A stretch of DNA of 64,000 nucleotides, taken from Chloroflexota bacterium (GTDB lineage: Bacteria > Chloroflexota > Dehalococcoidia > Dehalococcoidales > JACQON01). The position numbers and the translations under genes were made by a program. Shown here piece after piece: positions 1-8,753 of this stretch (its first letter is position 1; each line of letters opens with the position of its first letter). A model generated the notes under the pieces. The model had not been told where the DNA came from and ran no database searches. It was given only the letters and a program-made list of their open reading frames with translations. The stretch lies in NCBI GenBank assembly GCA_016202545.1, contig JACQON010000002.1:37983-101982 (forward strand), read 5' to 3'.

Positions 1-116
1 GTGTGGTACTAAATTGAGAATACCTCCCACACTGAGAGCCCCCAATGTCAGGTGTCCACATTGTGGCCGGAGCAACGAACTCACCTAAGCCCTGGCTACC
101 ATGCCCTTGACACCTT

Positions 117-773
117 TCATCCACCAGATTCCCGCGCCCGGAGGTGGCCTTTCCACCTCTCGTAGAACCAGGTTAGCGTTGCCAGGAGTGCTCCACCGGC
201 CAGATAGCCTCCTATGACGTCGCTTGGCCAGTGGGCGCCAAGATAGACTCGTGAGACGCCGATTGAAACCATTAACAATAGAAGACCCGCCACGGACAAT
301 ATCCGCAGACTGCGTTTTCGCGCGTGGGTGGCGATGAAATAGGCAAGGGTCCCCAACACCACGGCGGCAAACAAGGCGTGTCCGCTGGGGAATCCACTCT
401 CGCTTTCAGCTACAAACACCAGTACCAGGTCCGGCGTAGGCCGCGGCCGATTAACAGCGACCTTAAGGGCAGAATCGACAAGGCTAACCAGACCCGCCGC
501 CAGTACCGCGGCGCTCTCCAGCCTGCCCAGACGCCAGTAAACCAAAGCGCCGCTGCCAACAACGAGCAGTACGGCTCGCCAGCCTCCGAACAGAAGCGAA
601 GACCATTCCATAACCGAGCGGAATAAGCCATTATCGATAGACTGCAACAGGAGCGTCAGTTCCAGGTCGCCCGGGAAGCGTGACATCCACCGCGCGTACA
701 CCGAGCCTGCCAGGGTGAGGCCAACCAGGCCTCCAATAAGAAGCAGCCTATTCCGGTTATTGCTCTTACGCAT
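117..773 (-). CDS. PAP2-family membrane phosphatase
   Basis: Integral membrane phosphatase of the PAP2 superfamily, expected to dephosphorylate a lipid phosphate such as phosphatidate or undecaprenyl diphosphate at the membrane. The three family signatures appear in order: KVAVNRPRP (the KX6RP motif), PSGH, and SRVYLGAHWPSD (the SRX5HX3D motif with the catalytic His and its Asp). Several hydrophobic segments surround them. The ATG at 773 is preferred over an upstream TTG because GGAG lies five bases before it, giving about 218 residues, a usual length for the family. It is transcribed away from the lipid kinase at 1072, and the pair fits phospholipid turnover. The exact substrate cannot be read. 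Confidence 0.88.
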   Translation of the reverse strand: MRKSNNRNRLLLIGGLVGLTLAGSVYARWMSRFPGDLELTLLLQSIDNGLFRSVMEWSSLLFGGWRAVLLVVGSGALVYWRLGRLESAAVLAAGLVSLVDSALKVAVNRPRPTPDLVLVFVAESESGFPSGHALFAAVVLGTLAYFIATHARKRSLRILSVAGLLLLMVSIGVSRVYLGAHWPSDVIGGYLAGGALLATLTWFYERWKGHLRARESGG

Positions 774-1071
774 TACACTCTCCTGCAACAGCAGGACATG
801 GCTCTTTTGACCTTCTCAATCCTCAGACGCCAACCTGTCTGGATTTATCCTTACAGTATCATCTGTTTTGCCGCATTTAGCCGGTGAACCTGGGGTGGGA
901 ATCTCCATGGCATTTCTATTACTTCACAACCATATGACGTTTGTCAAACGAGACGAACCTCAAGATTCCAGGAAATCTGAATGTCTTATGTATCTTTCTG
1001 CTATTGACATATGCTCAGTCGCAAGGATACGATTCAATGGACGCAGGAAGGGAGGACAAGGCAGGTATCCG

Positions 1072-2070
1072 GTGCAGAGCGAATTGATTTATAACCCTCA
1101 CGGAGGCCAGGTGGTACTCAGGCACGAACTTCGGGAAGTAGTTGCTTTCTTGGGTCGTCACGGGTGGACAATTACCGTACGGGAAACCAGTAAGCCAATG
1201 GAAGCAACTGAGCTGGCTCGTGAAGCTGTCCGGAGAGGCGCCAAGGTCGTTATTGCCGCCGGCGGTGATGGCACGGTCAATGAGGTAGCCAATGGGTTGT
1301 TTGGCACCGATGCCGCGCTTGGAGTACTTCCCGTGGGAACCACCAACGCGTGGGCACTGCAGATGGGTATCCCAACATTAAATCCAATGTCACCAGGGTC
1401 GAACGTGGTCAAGTTTGTCTCGAATCTACAGGAACGGATTGCTCGTCCATTGCCTGCCAACTATTACCGAAAGGTGCTGCTGGATGCGGCTCGAGTGCTG
1501 GTTGAAGGACGCATTGTTGCGGTGGATATAGGGGAGGTGTCTGGTCGCTACTTCCTAATGTGGGCGGGTATTGGCCTAGATGCCGCGACCATAAAAAGCA
1601 CATCACTCAAGGGGAAAAAAGCTCTGGGTTCATGGGCTTATCTATTGCCGATATTGGAGACAGTCCGCCGGTACCCTAGCACTGACGTTTGCCTGAAGCT
1701 GGATGGCAAAGAAACAAAGGTGAGGACATCGCAAATTGTTGTCTGCAATATCCAGCTTTATGGGGGGTTCCTGGCAATTGGGGCTGAGGCTCGCGTGAAT
1801 GACGGCAAGTTGGATGTATGTGTTTTCAAGGGGGGTGGGTTTCTCACTTTTGTGCGGCACGCCCTGAAGGTGCTTTCCCATCAGCAACTGCGAGACTCGA
1901 ATATGGAGTATTACCAAAGCAGCGAAATAGTCGTTGAGTCTGCCCGCCCCCTGCCAGTGCAGGTGGATGGCGAGCCTTTGACAGAAACCCCCATCACTAT
2001 TCGTGCCATATCCTCAGCATTGAAGGTCATCGTACCCAGAAATGCGCCTGAGAATTTGTTTCACCGCTAA
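1072..2070 (+). CDS. Diacylglycerol kinase family lipid kinase (YegS/BmrU-like)
   Basis: Soluble lipid kinase of the DAGKc family, expected to phosphorylate diacylglycerol, a sphingoid base or a related lipid at the inner membrane face. The nucleotide-binding motif GGDGTVNEV lies near residue 65 and GTTN near residue 90. A C-terminal beta-rich half carries the VDGEPL motif typical of YegS-like proteins. The start is uncertain. The reading frame is open back to a TTG at 868, but homology-like sequence begins at ELIYNPHGG, so the GTG at 1072 (332 residues) fits family length best. An ATG at 988 preceded by AGGAAA is the alternative. The PAP2 phosphatase is divergent upstream. Confidence 0.85.
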   Translation: MQSELIYNPHGGQVVLRHELREVVAFLGRHGWTITVRETSKPMEATELAREAVRRGAKVVIAAGGDGTVNEVANGLFGTDAALGVLPVGTTNAWALQMGIPTLNPMSPGSNVVKFVSNLQERIARPLPANYYRKVLLDAARVLVEGRIVAVDIGEVSGRYFLMWAGIGLDAATIKSTSLKGKKALGSWAYLLPILETVRRYPSTDVCLKLDGKETKVRTSQIVVCNIQLYGGFLAIGAEARVNDGKLDVCVFKGGGFLTFVRHALKVLSHQQLRDSNMEYYQSSEIVVESARPLPVQVDGEPLTETPITIRAISSALKVIVPRNAPENLFHR

Positions 2071-2083
2071 TTGCCCTCCCCCG

Positions 2084-2332
2084 TTATCCACTTCTATCTT
2101 CCGCTTCTGCGTAGTCAAGAGGGTCGGGTATTCTTCTTTCCGGGACTGGGTAAACATAAATTGCCTCTACAGGACAGCTAAGCTCACAGAGGAGACAGGA
2201 CTCGCAGTCTCTCGAATAGGCGATAAAGGGCTTTGCTGTTTCCTGGCTCATCCTGAGCACATCTTCGGGACAGGAATCAACACATACCCCACAGCCATTG
2301 CACAAATCAAAGTCTATTCTTCTAATCCCCAT
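2084..2332 (-). CDS. Two-cluster 4Fe-4S ferredoxin-like protein
   Basis: Small iron-sulfur electron carrier of 82 residues with two CxxCxxCxxxCP motifs (CNGCGVCVDSCP and CESCLLCELSCP), each able to bind a [4Fe-4S] cluster. Its start overlaps the 3' end of the flavoprotein gene by 11 bases, so the two are probably translationally coupled and form one enzyme. This resembles the way adenylylsulfate-reductase-type and fumarate-reductase-like flavoproteins pair with a dedicated ferredoxin subunit. It is the last gene of the long minus-strand run. The C-terminal tail (PVPERRIPDPLDY) is short and charged, with no further domain. Confidence 0.85.
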   Translation of the reverse strand: MGIRRIDFDLCNGCGVCVDSCPEDVLRMSQETAKPFIAYSRDCESCLLCELSCPVEAIYVYPVPERRIPDPLDYAEAEDRSG

Positions 2333-4091
2333 TATTTGACACCTCGTCCGACCGTTTCCAGTACCCTAACTCCTCCGCCCGTGCCCAAAATGGATGCAAA
2401 AATTTTTCCCTCTTTGGCCTAAACTTGTACTTTTCCAGCGGTATATTCTCGGTCCAGAGCTTCATCGTCCCTGTCCCCGGCTCCTCTTTAAGAAGGAGCC
2501 ACTTTAACCAGTTTATGTTATCCGTATACGGATAGTCTTCCCTGAGGGAACCAAACCTACTCTCCTTCTGTTCAAGCGCAGATTTCAAGAACATTTCTGC
2601 GGACAATACCATGTTGCGGAGCTCATGGACCAACCTCAAATAGTGGGGGTCATAGGCACGTAAGTAAGGCATAACATCCCCTCTTATCCTCTCTACTTCG
2701 TCCAGTGCCTTCCTCATGCTATTTTCTCTTCGGAGGATGTGTACCGGGTAGGGATGGATAGCTTCCTGGAGTGTGACGAGAGCATTTTCCGGGTCTATTC
2801 CATCCTCTCTCTCCAGAGAAGCCATTGTAGAGTCCCTGAGCTCGACTATAGCTTTTGCATCGACTTCTATTTTCCCGGTGTCAGCAGCCGTTCTTGCCGC
2901 TGACCATCCGGCGATTACGCCGGAAATGGCGGCTCGATTCAGACCGCCGCCGCACTGCAGTTTGGCAACCGCCTCTCCGCAGGCAAAAAGCCCGCGGATA
3001 TTTCTCGATGCAAATTCAGGGGTTACAAATACTCCACCACCAGGATTAGGTCCTTCCGGGGTGTATTCACAGAGCTTGATAAACCTCTTCTCTTTCAGGA
3101 AACCAAGTTTCTCCCATTTTTTCGCCGCGTAGGGAATAATCCTGTATATCATATCTACTTGTTTCTCAGTGAAGTGTCTCAGGTCTAGCCAGATAGGCGG
3201 GGCATTGCCTCTCTTCGCCTCCATCGCCATAAGCGGAGAATGCCACTCCGGTGATTTTAATCTCTGGATTTCAGGATAGTTCTTGACATATTCTTCCATC
3301 TTATTGTTTAATAGGCGCGCCCCCTCGCTTAACAACAGACCGTTACCAGGCCCAACTTCCGATGTTGCTCCCCATACGTTTGACGTACTGAAGTGGAAGC
3401 CCATCATTTCAGCCCCTGCTCGGTATGCCATTGCCCATCCATCGCCGGTAGTATTTCTGTGCCCTGACGACCTTGACTTGAAGATGGTCCCCCCTGTGGC
3501 TAATACAGTAGTTTTCGATTTAAAGATAAGGAATTCTCCTGTCCGGCAGTTTATCCCCACCGCGCCGACAATGTTACCCTCAGAGACCAGGAGGTCAGTT
3601 ATCATGGTCCAGTCGATTGACCTGATGCCTATCCTTCGACCGTAACCAGTAAGGGCATCCATCATGGGAATTCCCCCTCCCTCCATCAGGATGGTATTAC
3701 CGCCACGCTGGAAGATGGTTTCATACTTTCCATTGGCTCTTTTCATGAACTTCACGCCCCACTTCTCAAGGCTTTTTAGCACCTCCGGGGCAAGTCGGAC
3801 AACTTCAGCCAGAGTTTCCTGGTCGGCAAGATAGTCCTTGCCTTCGGCGAAAGCCCTTAGCTTGGCATCTGGGTCATCTTCGGGGAGGATTATGCTGAAG
3901 ATTCCTCCAACGAGGGCGCTGGGGCCAGTTCTTCCAGCGTGAGACTTTTCAACAAGAACCACTTCATTTATAAGGCCGCTTTCCTTCGCTGATATGGCGC
4001 AACACCATCCACCAATACCACCGCCAATTACCAAGACATCTGACTCTACAACTTTTCCCAATTCTTCCAACTTCGGTTGCAGGGCAATCAT
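2322..4091 (-). CDS. FAD-dependent fumarate reductase/succinate dehydrogenase-like flavoprotein
   Basis: Flavoprotein of the FAD_binding_2 family (fumarate reductase, aspartate oxidase and AprA relatives). An N-terminal Rossmann motif VIGGGIGGW begins near residue 20, a GDGWAMAYRAGA segment sits mid-protein, and a late CGGGLNRAAISG motif belongs to the FAD site. The ATG at 4091 is chosen because AGGAGG precedes it; this gives 589 residues without the unlike leader that an upstream frame would add. It is coupled to the ferredoxin at 2084-2332 and sits downstream of a TRAP permease. It probably oxidises or reduces the imported acid or its decarboxylation product. The substrate is unknown, and heterodisulfide or APS reductase identity is not supported. 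Confidence 0.82.
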   Translation of the reverse strand: MIALQPKLEELGKVVESDVLVIGGGIGGWCCAISAKESGLINEVVLVEKSHAGRTGPSALVGGIFSIILPEDDPDAKLRAFAEGKDYLADQETLAEVVRLAPEVLKSLEKWGVKFMKRANGKYETIFQRGGNTILMEGGGIPMMDALTGYGRRIGIRSIDWTMITDLLVSEGNIVGAVGINCRTGEFLIFKSKTTVLATGGTIFKSRSSGHRNTTGDGWAMAYRAGAEMMGFHFSTSNVWGATSEVGPGNGLLLSEGARLLNNKMEEYVKNYPEIQRLKSPEWHSPLMAMEAKRGNAPPIWLDLRHFTEKQVDMIYRIIPYAAKKWEKLGFLKEKRFIKLCEYTPEGPNPGGGVFVTPEFASRNIRGLFACGEAVAKLQCGGGLNRAAISGVIAGWSAARTAADTGKIEVDAKAIVELRDSTMASLEREDGIDPENALVTLQEAIHPYPVHILRRENSMRKALDEVERIRGDVMPYLRAYDPHYLRLVHELRNMVLSAEMFLKSALEQKESRFGSLREDYPYTDNINWLKWLLLKEEPGTGTMKLWTENIPLEKYKFRPKREKFLHPFWARAEELGYWKRSDEVSNNGD

Positions 4092-4225
4092 TATACTTCT
4101 TTCAACCTCCTTAGAGGGAAGGGCCTCGCGTGAAAGGATGCTGCCTCGCTCCTTGCGAGGGGTAGGGATAAGCAAGTAATGTCACTTCGACGTGACAAAG
4201 ACCTCTCAAGTCACCTTCATCGTGA

Positions 4226-6139
4226 CTACCCTTTCCATGACACTCTTCTTCGCCATTGCCACGCAGTCCCGAGAACAAAAACACCCAGACCAATAGCAAT
4301 CGTGACATAGTTCTGGAGGAAGAATGATAAAACCAGCGCTACGGCAATCAGGGCGAACATGCCTCTTTCCGCTTGGCTAAGAGCAGTAAAATACTGTCCG
4401 CAAATCGTTACTTGCAAGACTAATATCAAAGCAAAAGCGCTTATCACTAATAATATATCCAAAAGAAGGGGATTGGTTCCGGGCTGCAATATTAGAATGG
4501 GAGCATAAATAAATATGAATGGCACAACAAAACCAGCACTAGCAACCTTCGATGCCTCAACTGCGGTTTTCAGGTAAGAGGCTCCGGCTAATCTCGCCCC
4601 GATAAGCGCGGCATAGGCTACCGGAGGGGTGACGAAGCCTATGTTAGCAAAATACAGGTTAAATAGGTGCACCTGGGCTACACTTAGTCCCAGTGGTATC
4701 AGGGTAGGGGCCATAACTAGTACCACCATGACATAGGCCACAAGGGTGGATACTCCCATGCCCAGGAAGATATTGGCAACTGCTGCTAAGCTGACGCCAA
4801 TGAGCAGATTTCCACCACTCAGCGACATTAACCCTACCGGCAACTTTTGAATCAGGACGGTAAACGATACCGAGCCTAATATTATCCCAACAGCAGCCAT
4901 AATGGCAGCGAGGCCAGCTCCGGTAGTCGCTCCATCAATAAGGCCATCTACCCATTTCTTCAGGGAAGGGCGAGTCTCTTTCCGTAGAAAACTCAATAAA
5001 ACAAGGGAAGCAATAGCCAGGACGGTGACATAGGCCACAGAGAAGCCCTGGAGCAAAAGGGCAATAATCAACACTAGGGGCAAAATAAATAGCGGCGCCC
5101 CCAATGCCATCTCTTTAAAGTCTACTTTTTCTTCATTCAGGCTGGCCAGTTTGCCCAGGGCCTTTAGCTTCATGGCCTGGAACTGCACGTAAAGACCTGC
5201 CGAAAAGTAATACAGTATGGCCGGGATGGCTGCCATCATGATGATTTTAGTGTAGGGTATTCCGGTTATAGCTGCCATGAGAAAAGCGACTGTCCCCATT
5301 ATTGGGGGCATTATTGCCCCACCGGTGGAGGCCGCCGCCTCAATGGCACCAGCCTGATATGGGGGATAGCCAGCCTTTTTCATGGCCGGTATTGTGAACG
5401 AACCGGTAAGGGCGACATTACCCGTCGGGCTTCCAGTAACCATGCCAACGAGAGCGCTTGATACCACCGAAGTCATCGCTGGTCCACCGGCCAGCTTCTT
5501 TCCCGCCCACTTACCCACTTCCATGAAGAAACGAATCGCTCCTGTTGTCTGGAGCAGGGCGGCGAAGACGAAGAGTAAGAAGACTACATTCGCCGAAACT
5601 CCTAAAATAGGGCCAAATATTCCCGATGTTCCTAGAGAGCCGATGCCCATCCTGAGGAAGAGCCTGTCTATCTCCACGGGGGGACTATGAAGAAAGCCGG
5701 GAAGAAATTGCCCCGAATAGGCATAGGCCAGAAAAACGAGGCAGACTATGGGTATCGCTATCCCCATGGCCTGCCTGGAGGCTTCCAGGACGAGAAGGGT
5801 TATAATCATCCCCATGACCACGACGATAAATGGAAGGTAAATGCTGCCGCTATTGTATTCCAGCCAGGGAACGCGGGGGAGCGTATAGACCACGAAGAAT
5901 AAGGACATCGCCAGGTAAATAAAGCCGAGGGCAATGCCAAGCCGAGACTCGGCCCGCCTGATAAAGACCAGAAAGAGGAGCACCAGGGCAAAAGTGAGGT
6001 GGATTACCTGATGCTGGTTAGGCCCAACAAACAATTGGAATGGGGCAATCAATTGATAGGTCACCATAGCTATCGCCACTACGGCGATAGCTATGGTGAG
6101 AATACGACGGAAAGAACCTTCTCGCTTTCTTTCATCCAC
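4226..6139 (-). CDS. TRAP transporter fused permease subunit (DctQM type)
   Basis: Polytopic membrane protein of 637 residues in which the small (DctQ-like, about the first 150 residues, four hydrophobic segments) and large (DctM-like) TRAP permease parts are joined. This is the usual form for TAXI-type TRAP systems. Family-typical glycine-rich segments are visible (MVTGSPTGNVALTGSFTIPAM, and GGAIMPPIMG near the centre). Such permeases import carboxylates with sodium or proton cotransport, using substrate delivered by a periplasmic-type binding protein. It follows three tandem TAXI binding-protein genes, separated from the nearest by 74 bases containing a hairpin, and precedes the flavoprotein/ferredoxin pair. 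Confidence 0.9.
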   Translation of the reverse strand: MDERKREGSFRRILTIAIAVVAIAMVTYQLIAPFQLFVGPNQHQVIHLTFALVLLFLVFIRRAESRLGIALGFIYLAMSLFFVVYTLPRVPWLEYNSGSIYLPFIVVVMGMIITLLVLEASRQAMGIAIPIVCLVFLAYAYSGQFLPGFLHSPPVEIDRLFLRMGIGSLGTSGIFGPILGVSANVVFLLFVFAALLQTTGAIRFFMEVGKWAGKKLAGGPAMTSVVSSALVGMVTGSPTGNVALTGSFTIPAMKKAGYPPYQAGAIEAAASTGGAIMPPIMGTVAFLMAAITGIPYTKIIMMAAIPAILYYFSAGLYVQFQAMKLKALGKLASLNEEKVDFKEMALGAPLFILPLVLIIALLLQGFSVAYVTVLAIASLVLLSFLRKETRPSLKKWVDGLIDGATTGAGLAAIMAAVGIILGSVSFTVLIQKLPVGLMSLSGGNLLIGVSLAAVANIFLGMGVSTLVAYVMVVLVMAPTLIPLGLSVAQVHLFNLYFANIGFVTPPVAYAALIGARLAGASYLKTAVEASKVASAGFVVPFIFIYAPILILQPGTNPLLLDILLVISAFALILVLQVTICGQYFTALSQAERGMFALIAVALVLSFFLQNYVTIAIGLGVFVLGTAWQWRRRVSWKG

Positions 6140-6163
6140 AGGAAAACACCATTCTCATGAGCT

Positions 6164-6197
6164 AAGACGCATCGTCCTCCGCGGCACAGTGCGTCTT
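6164..6197 (-). promoter_or_regulatory. Stem-loop between TAXI binding protein and permease
   Basis: An 8-bp perfect inverted repeat (AAGACGCA at 6164-6171 and TGCGTCTT at 6190-6197) lies in the 74-base gap between the nearest TAXI gene and the fused permease. On the minus-strand transcript it could act as an attenuator or protect the upstream binding-protein mRNA from exonucleases. No clear U-run follows it. Similar hairpins lie at the same place in the two DctPQM operons of this window. Confidence 0.4.
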
Positions 6198-6213
6198 TAC
6201 CTCGAACAGCCCG

Positions 6214-7344
6214 TTACCAGGGTTCCTTATAGGTTATTTTGGCCCCCTTCTCCGTCCAGAACTTCAGTGCTGCCGGATGGAAAGACTTCGCCTCGGCGTA
6301 AACATCAACTAATCCCTGCAGGCTATAGCCTTCAGCCACCGCATGGTAGTTCTTAATCTCATTCCTGTATTCCCATAGTATCCTCAGCACTTCCGCAACT
6401 ACGTCATCGGGCAGCTCAGGACTGGCCGCCCAAGTAGAGACTGACTCTGTGACAAGCCAGTCATTTTGCAGTCGCGGGTCGGCTGTTTTGGGTATCGTTT
6501 TGAAACCAAACGGTATCATGACCGCTCTCTGCATCTCGGCTTCAACTTCAGGAGTGGCGGGGTGATGGACGCTATATACTTTCTTGGCGGCCAATAGCTC
6601 CTCCGTAGCTGGATTGGGGACGAACTTGGGCAGAAACCCGCTGAGGGGCAGGAAGGCAGCATCTATTGTGCCGTCAATGAGCGCGTCTTTCATCTTGGCA
6701 TAGCTAAGGTAGGAGACGTTTACCTTGTCCAGCATGCCGAGTTTTTCGGCGAAGAAACGGAACGTTTTGTCGCCGGTAATCCCGGGGGCATAAGCAGGGC
6801 TCACCCTCTTGCCTGCCAGGTCCTCAAAGTTCTTAATATTGGGATTTAGGGTTACTATCGCATTTTGCCACGGGAAGTTGTTCGACAATATAGTGAACTT
6901 ATAGGGCTTGCCCTTAAATACATCCCGACCTTCTCTGGAATCATAGAAGCTACCTATAGCCAGGTTTAGAATCGAGTTCTTTCTATTGCCCTCCCGGCTG
7001 GCTAGCTGCACGTTTTCAGTAGCCCCGGTAGTTTCAATAGGCACCGCCCGCAGCCAGTCGCTGTGCTTGTTAATCTGGTCAGCCAAGGCAAAGCCTAATA
7101 CGTAGGCGGTGGCCCCCAGCGTTAGTGAGTAAATGTTTATCTGTGTCACCTCATGTTTTACGCTTGGCGTCGGCTTTGGGGTAGGTGCTGGCGCCGGAGC
7201 CGTCACCGTCACCGTAGGTGCTGCTGGCGCTGTCACCGTCACCGTTGGCGCTGGTGCTGGTGCTGGCGCCGGTGCGGTCTTGGCGCAGGCGATAAGGGTG
7301 GCACTCAATAGCAGTGCCATCAAAATCATTGACAGTTTTCGCAT
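6214..7344 (-). CDS. TAXI family TRAP transporter solute-binding lipoprotein (copy 1)
   Basis: Extracytoplasmic binding protein of the TAXI (NMT1-like) family that would capture an organic acid for the fused permease just downstream. The N-terminus is a lipoprotein signal with lipobox LIAC near residue 20. A Pro/Ala/Val/Thr linker follows, with the phrase TVTVTAPA twice, up to about residue 60. The mature domain ends in FHPAALKFWTEKGAKITYKEPW, almost identical to the ends of the next two genes. It is one of three tandem paralogs; the first 14 residues match copy 2 exactly. GGAGG just upstream supports the ATG at 7344. Confidence 0.88.
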   Translation of the reverse strand: MRKLSMILMALLLSATLIACAKTAPAPAPAPAPTVTVTAPAAPTVTVTAPAPAPTPKPTPSVKHEVTQINIYSLTLGATAYVLGFALADQINKHSDWLRAVPIETTGATENVQLASREGNRKNSILNLAIGSFYDSREGRDVFKGKPYKFTILSNNFPWQNAIVTLNPNIKNFEDLAGKRVSPAYAPGITGDKTFRFFAEKLGMLDKVNVSYLSYAKMKDALIDGTIDAAFLPLSGFLPKFVPNPATEELLAAKKVYSVHHPATPEVEAEMQRAVMIPFGFKTIPKTADPRLQNDWLVTESVSTWAASPELPDDVVAEVLRILWEYRNEIKNYHAVAEGYSLQGLVDVYAEAKSFHPAALKFWTEKGAKITYKEPW

Positions 7345-7451
7345 TTTAAATCCTCCCTGCTAAGATTTTTGCCTTATTGTTGATTGCCTTAGCCCTTCTA
7401 CATGTCCCACCTCCGCAAAATGCCCGGATTGCGCTTTTCATGGTCAATGAC

Positions 7452-7589
7452 CTAGTCCTTGATTCGAAAATTCTTATAGTATTGTTTGGTGCGTTGCCGC
7501 AGATTTACTAAGAAATCATAGATATCGTCAGGAGACCGGTATCTCGACCAATCATAAGTAGCACCAAAGTCTTCGAACAGCCCACCTAT
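7452..7589 (-). pseudogene. Possible coding remnant between TAXI copies 1 and 2
   Basis: The 265-base gap between two TAXI genes contains a 45-codon open stretch ending in TAG (7452-7454) and bounded upstream by an in-frame TAA at 7590-7592. Its translation looks protein-like: FEDFGATYDW, then SRYRSPDDIYDFLVNLRQ, then RTKQYYKNFRI, rich in aromatic and charged residues. It has no convincing start codon or ribosome site. I do not recognise the family. It may be the C-terminal leftover of a gene lost when the TAXI genes duplicated, or a chance frame. Confidence 0.25.
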
Positions 7590-7609
7590 TTAAACCTGGG
7601 AAATATCTA

Positions 7610-8710
7610 CTACCATGGTTCCTTGTAGGTTATTTTGCCACCCTTATCCTCCCAGAACTTCAGTGCCGCCGGATGGAAAGACTTCCTCTCAGCATAAGTG
7701 TCAACGAATCCCTGCACATTAAATCCCTCGGCGATAGCGTGATAAGCTTTAAACTCATCCCTGTATTCCCATATTATCCTTAATACCTCAAGGATGACAT
7801 CCTCGGGTACCTCAGGGCTAACAGCCCAGGCATTGCCCCCCTCAACAACGACCCAGTCATTTTGCATACGGGGGTCGGCTGTCTTTGGTATTACCTTGAA
7901 ACCCAAAGGAATCCCAAGTGTTCTTTGGGTTTCAGCTTCGAGTTCAAGTGGGTGAGGGATGCTATAGACCTTTTTCATTGTCATTAGCTCGTCCAAAGCC
8001 GGGTTGGGCATAAACTTAGGCAAAAAGCCGCTGAGGGCCCCGATACCAGCATCTATTGTCCCATCGATAAAAGAGTCCTTAGTTTTGGCATAACCAAGAC
8101 TTGCCGTCTTCACCGTATCCTTTATACCGAATTTTTCAAAAAAGAACATCGATGTTGTGTAGGCAGTATATCCAGGGTAAGTTATCGCTACGGTCTTGCC
8201 TGCCAAGTCTTTGTAGCTCTTGATATTGGGGTCAAGGGTGACCATCGCATTTTGCCACGGGTTTGAGCCAGCTATTATCTGATAGGTATAAGCCTTATCT
8301 TTAAATACCCCCCGACCTTCCCTCACATCATAGAAGACCGCCATAGCAAGATTCACGATTGAATTCTTTCTATTGCCAGTTCTGCTAGCAACCTGCGCAT
8401 TTTCGGTCTGACCGGCGGTCTCAATAGGTGTAGCACGTAGCCATTCACTGTGCTTGTTGATCTGATCGGATAAGGCAAATGCCAAAACATAGGTAGTTGA
8501 GCCGAGGGCGCTGCCATAGATATTGACCTCCCTCACCTCATGTTTTACGCTTGGCGTTGGGGTAGGTTTCGGCGCAGGAGGCGTCACCGTCACCGTCGGC
8601 GCAGGAGCTGTCACCGTCACCGTTGGTGCAGGCACCGGTGCTGGCTTAGCGCAGGCAATAAGGGTGATACTCAATAATAGTGCCATTAAAATCATTGACA
8701 GTTTTCGCAT
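7610..8710 (-). CDS. TAXI family TRAP transporter solute-binding lipoprotein (copy 2)
   Basis: Second of three tandem TAXI binding lipoproteins, 366 residues. The signal peptide has lipobox LIAC, and a shorter linker again carries TVTVTAPAP. The mature domain contains QTENAQVASRTGNRKNS and NAMVTLDPNIK, stretches shared in position and near sequence with both neighbours, and the tail FHPAALKFWEDKGGKITYKEPW. Relative to copy 1 the middle differs, so ligand range may differ. The gene is 43 bases downstream of copy 3 on the same transcript direction; no separate permease exists, so all three probably feed the fused permease at 4226-6139. Confidence 0.88.
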   Translation of the reverse strand: MRKLSMILMALLLSITLIACAKPAPVPAPTVTVTAPAPTVTVTPPAPKPTPTPSVKHEVREVNIYGSALGSTTYVLAFALSDQINKHSEWLRATPIETAGQTENAQVASRTGNRKNSIVNLAMAVFYDVREGRGVFKDKAYTYQIIAGSNPWQNAMVTLDPNIKSYKDLAGKTVAITYPGYTAYTTSMFFFEKFGIKDTVKTASLGYAKTKDSFIDGTIDAGIGALSGFLPKFMPNPALDELMTMKKVYSIPHPLELEAETQRTLGIPLGFKVIPKTADPRMQNDWVVVEGGNAWAVSPEVPEDVILEVLRIIWEYRDEFKAYHAIAEGFNVQGFVDTYAERKSFHPAALKFWEDKGGKITYKEPW

Positions 8711-8753
8711 TTTAAATCCTCCCCGCTAATATTTTTGCTTTGGAAACCATGTA

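Noticed and set aside
7133..7363. Plus-strand Gly/Val/Ala-rich reading frame
   Set aside because: It is the mirror of the Pro/Thr/Ala linker in the TAXI lipoprotein; the same mirror frames occur over the other binding-protein linkers.
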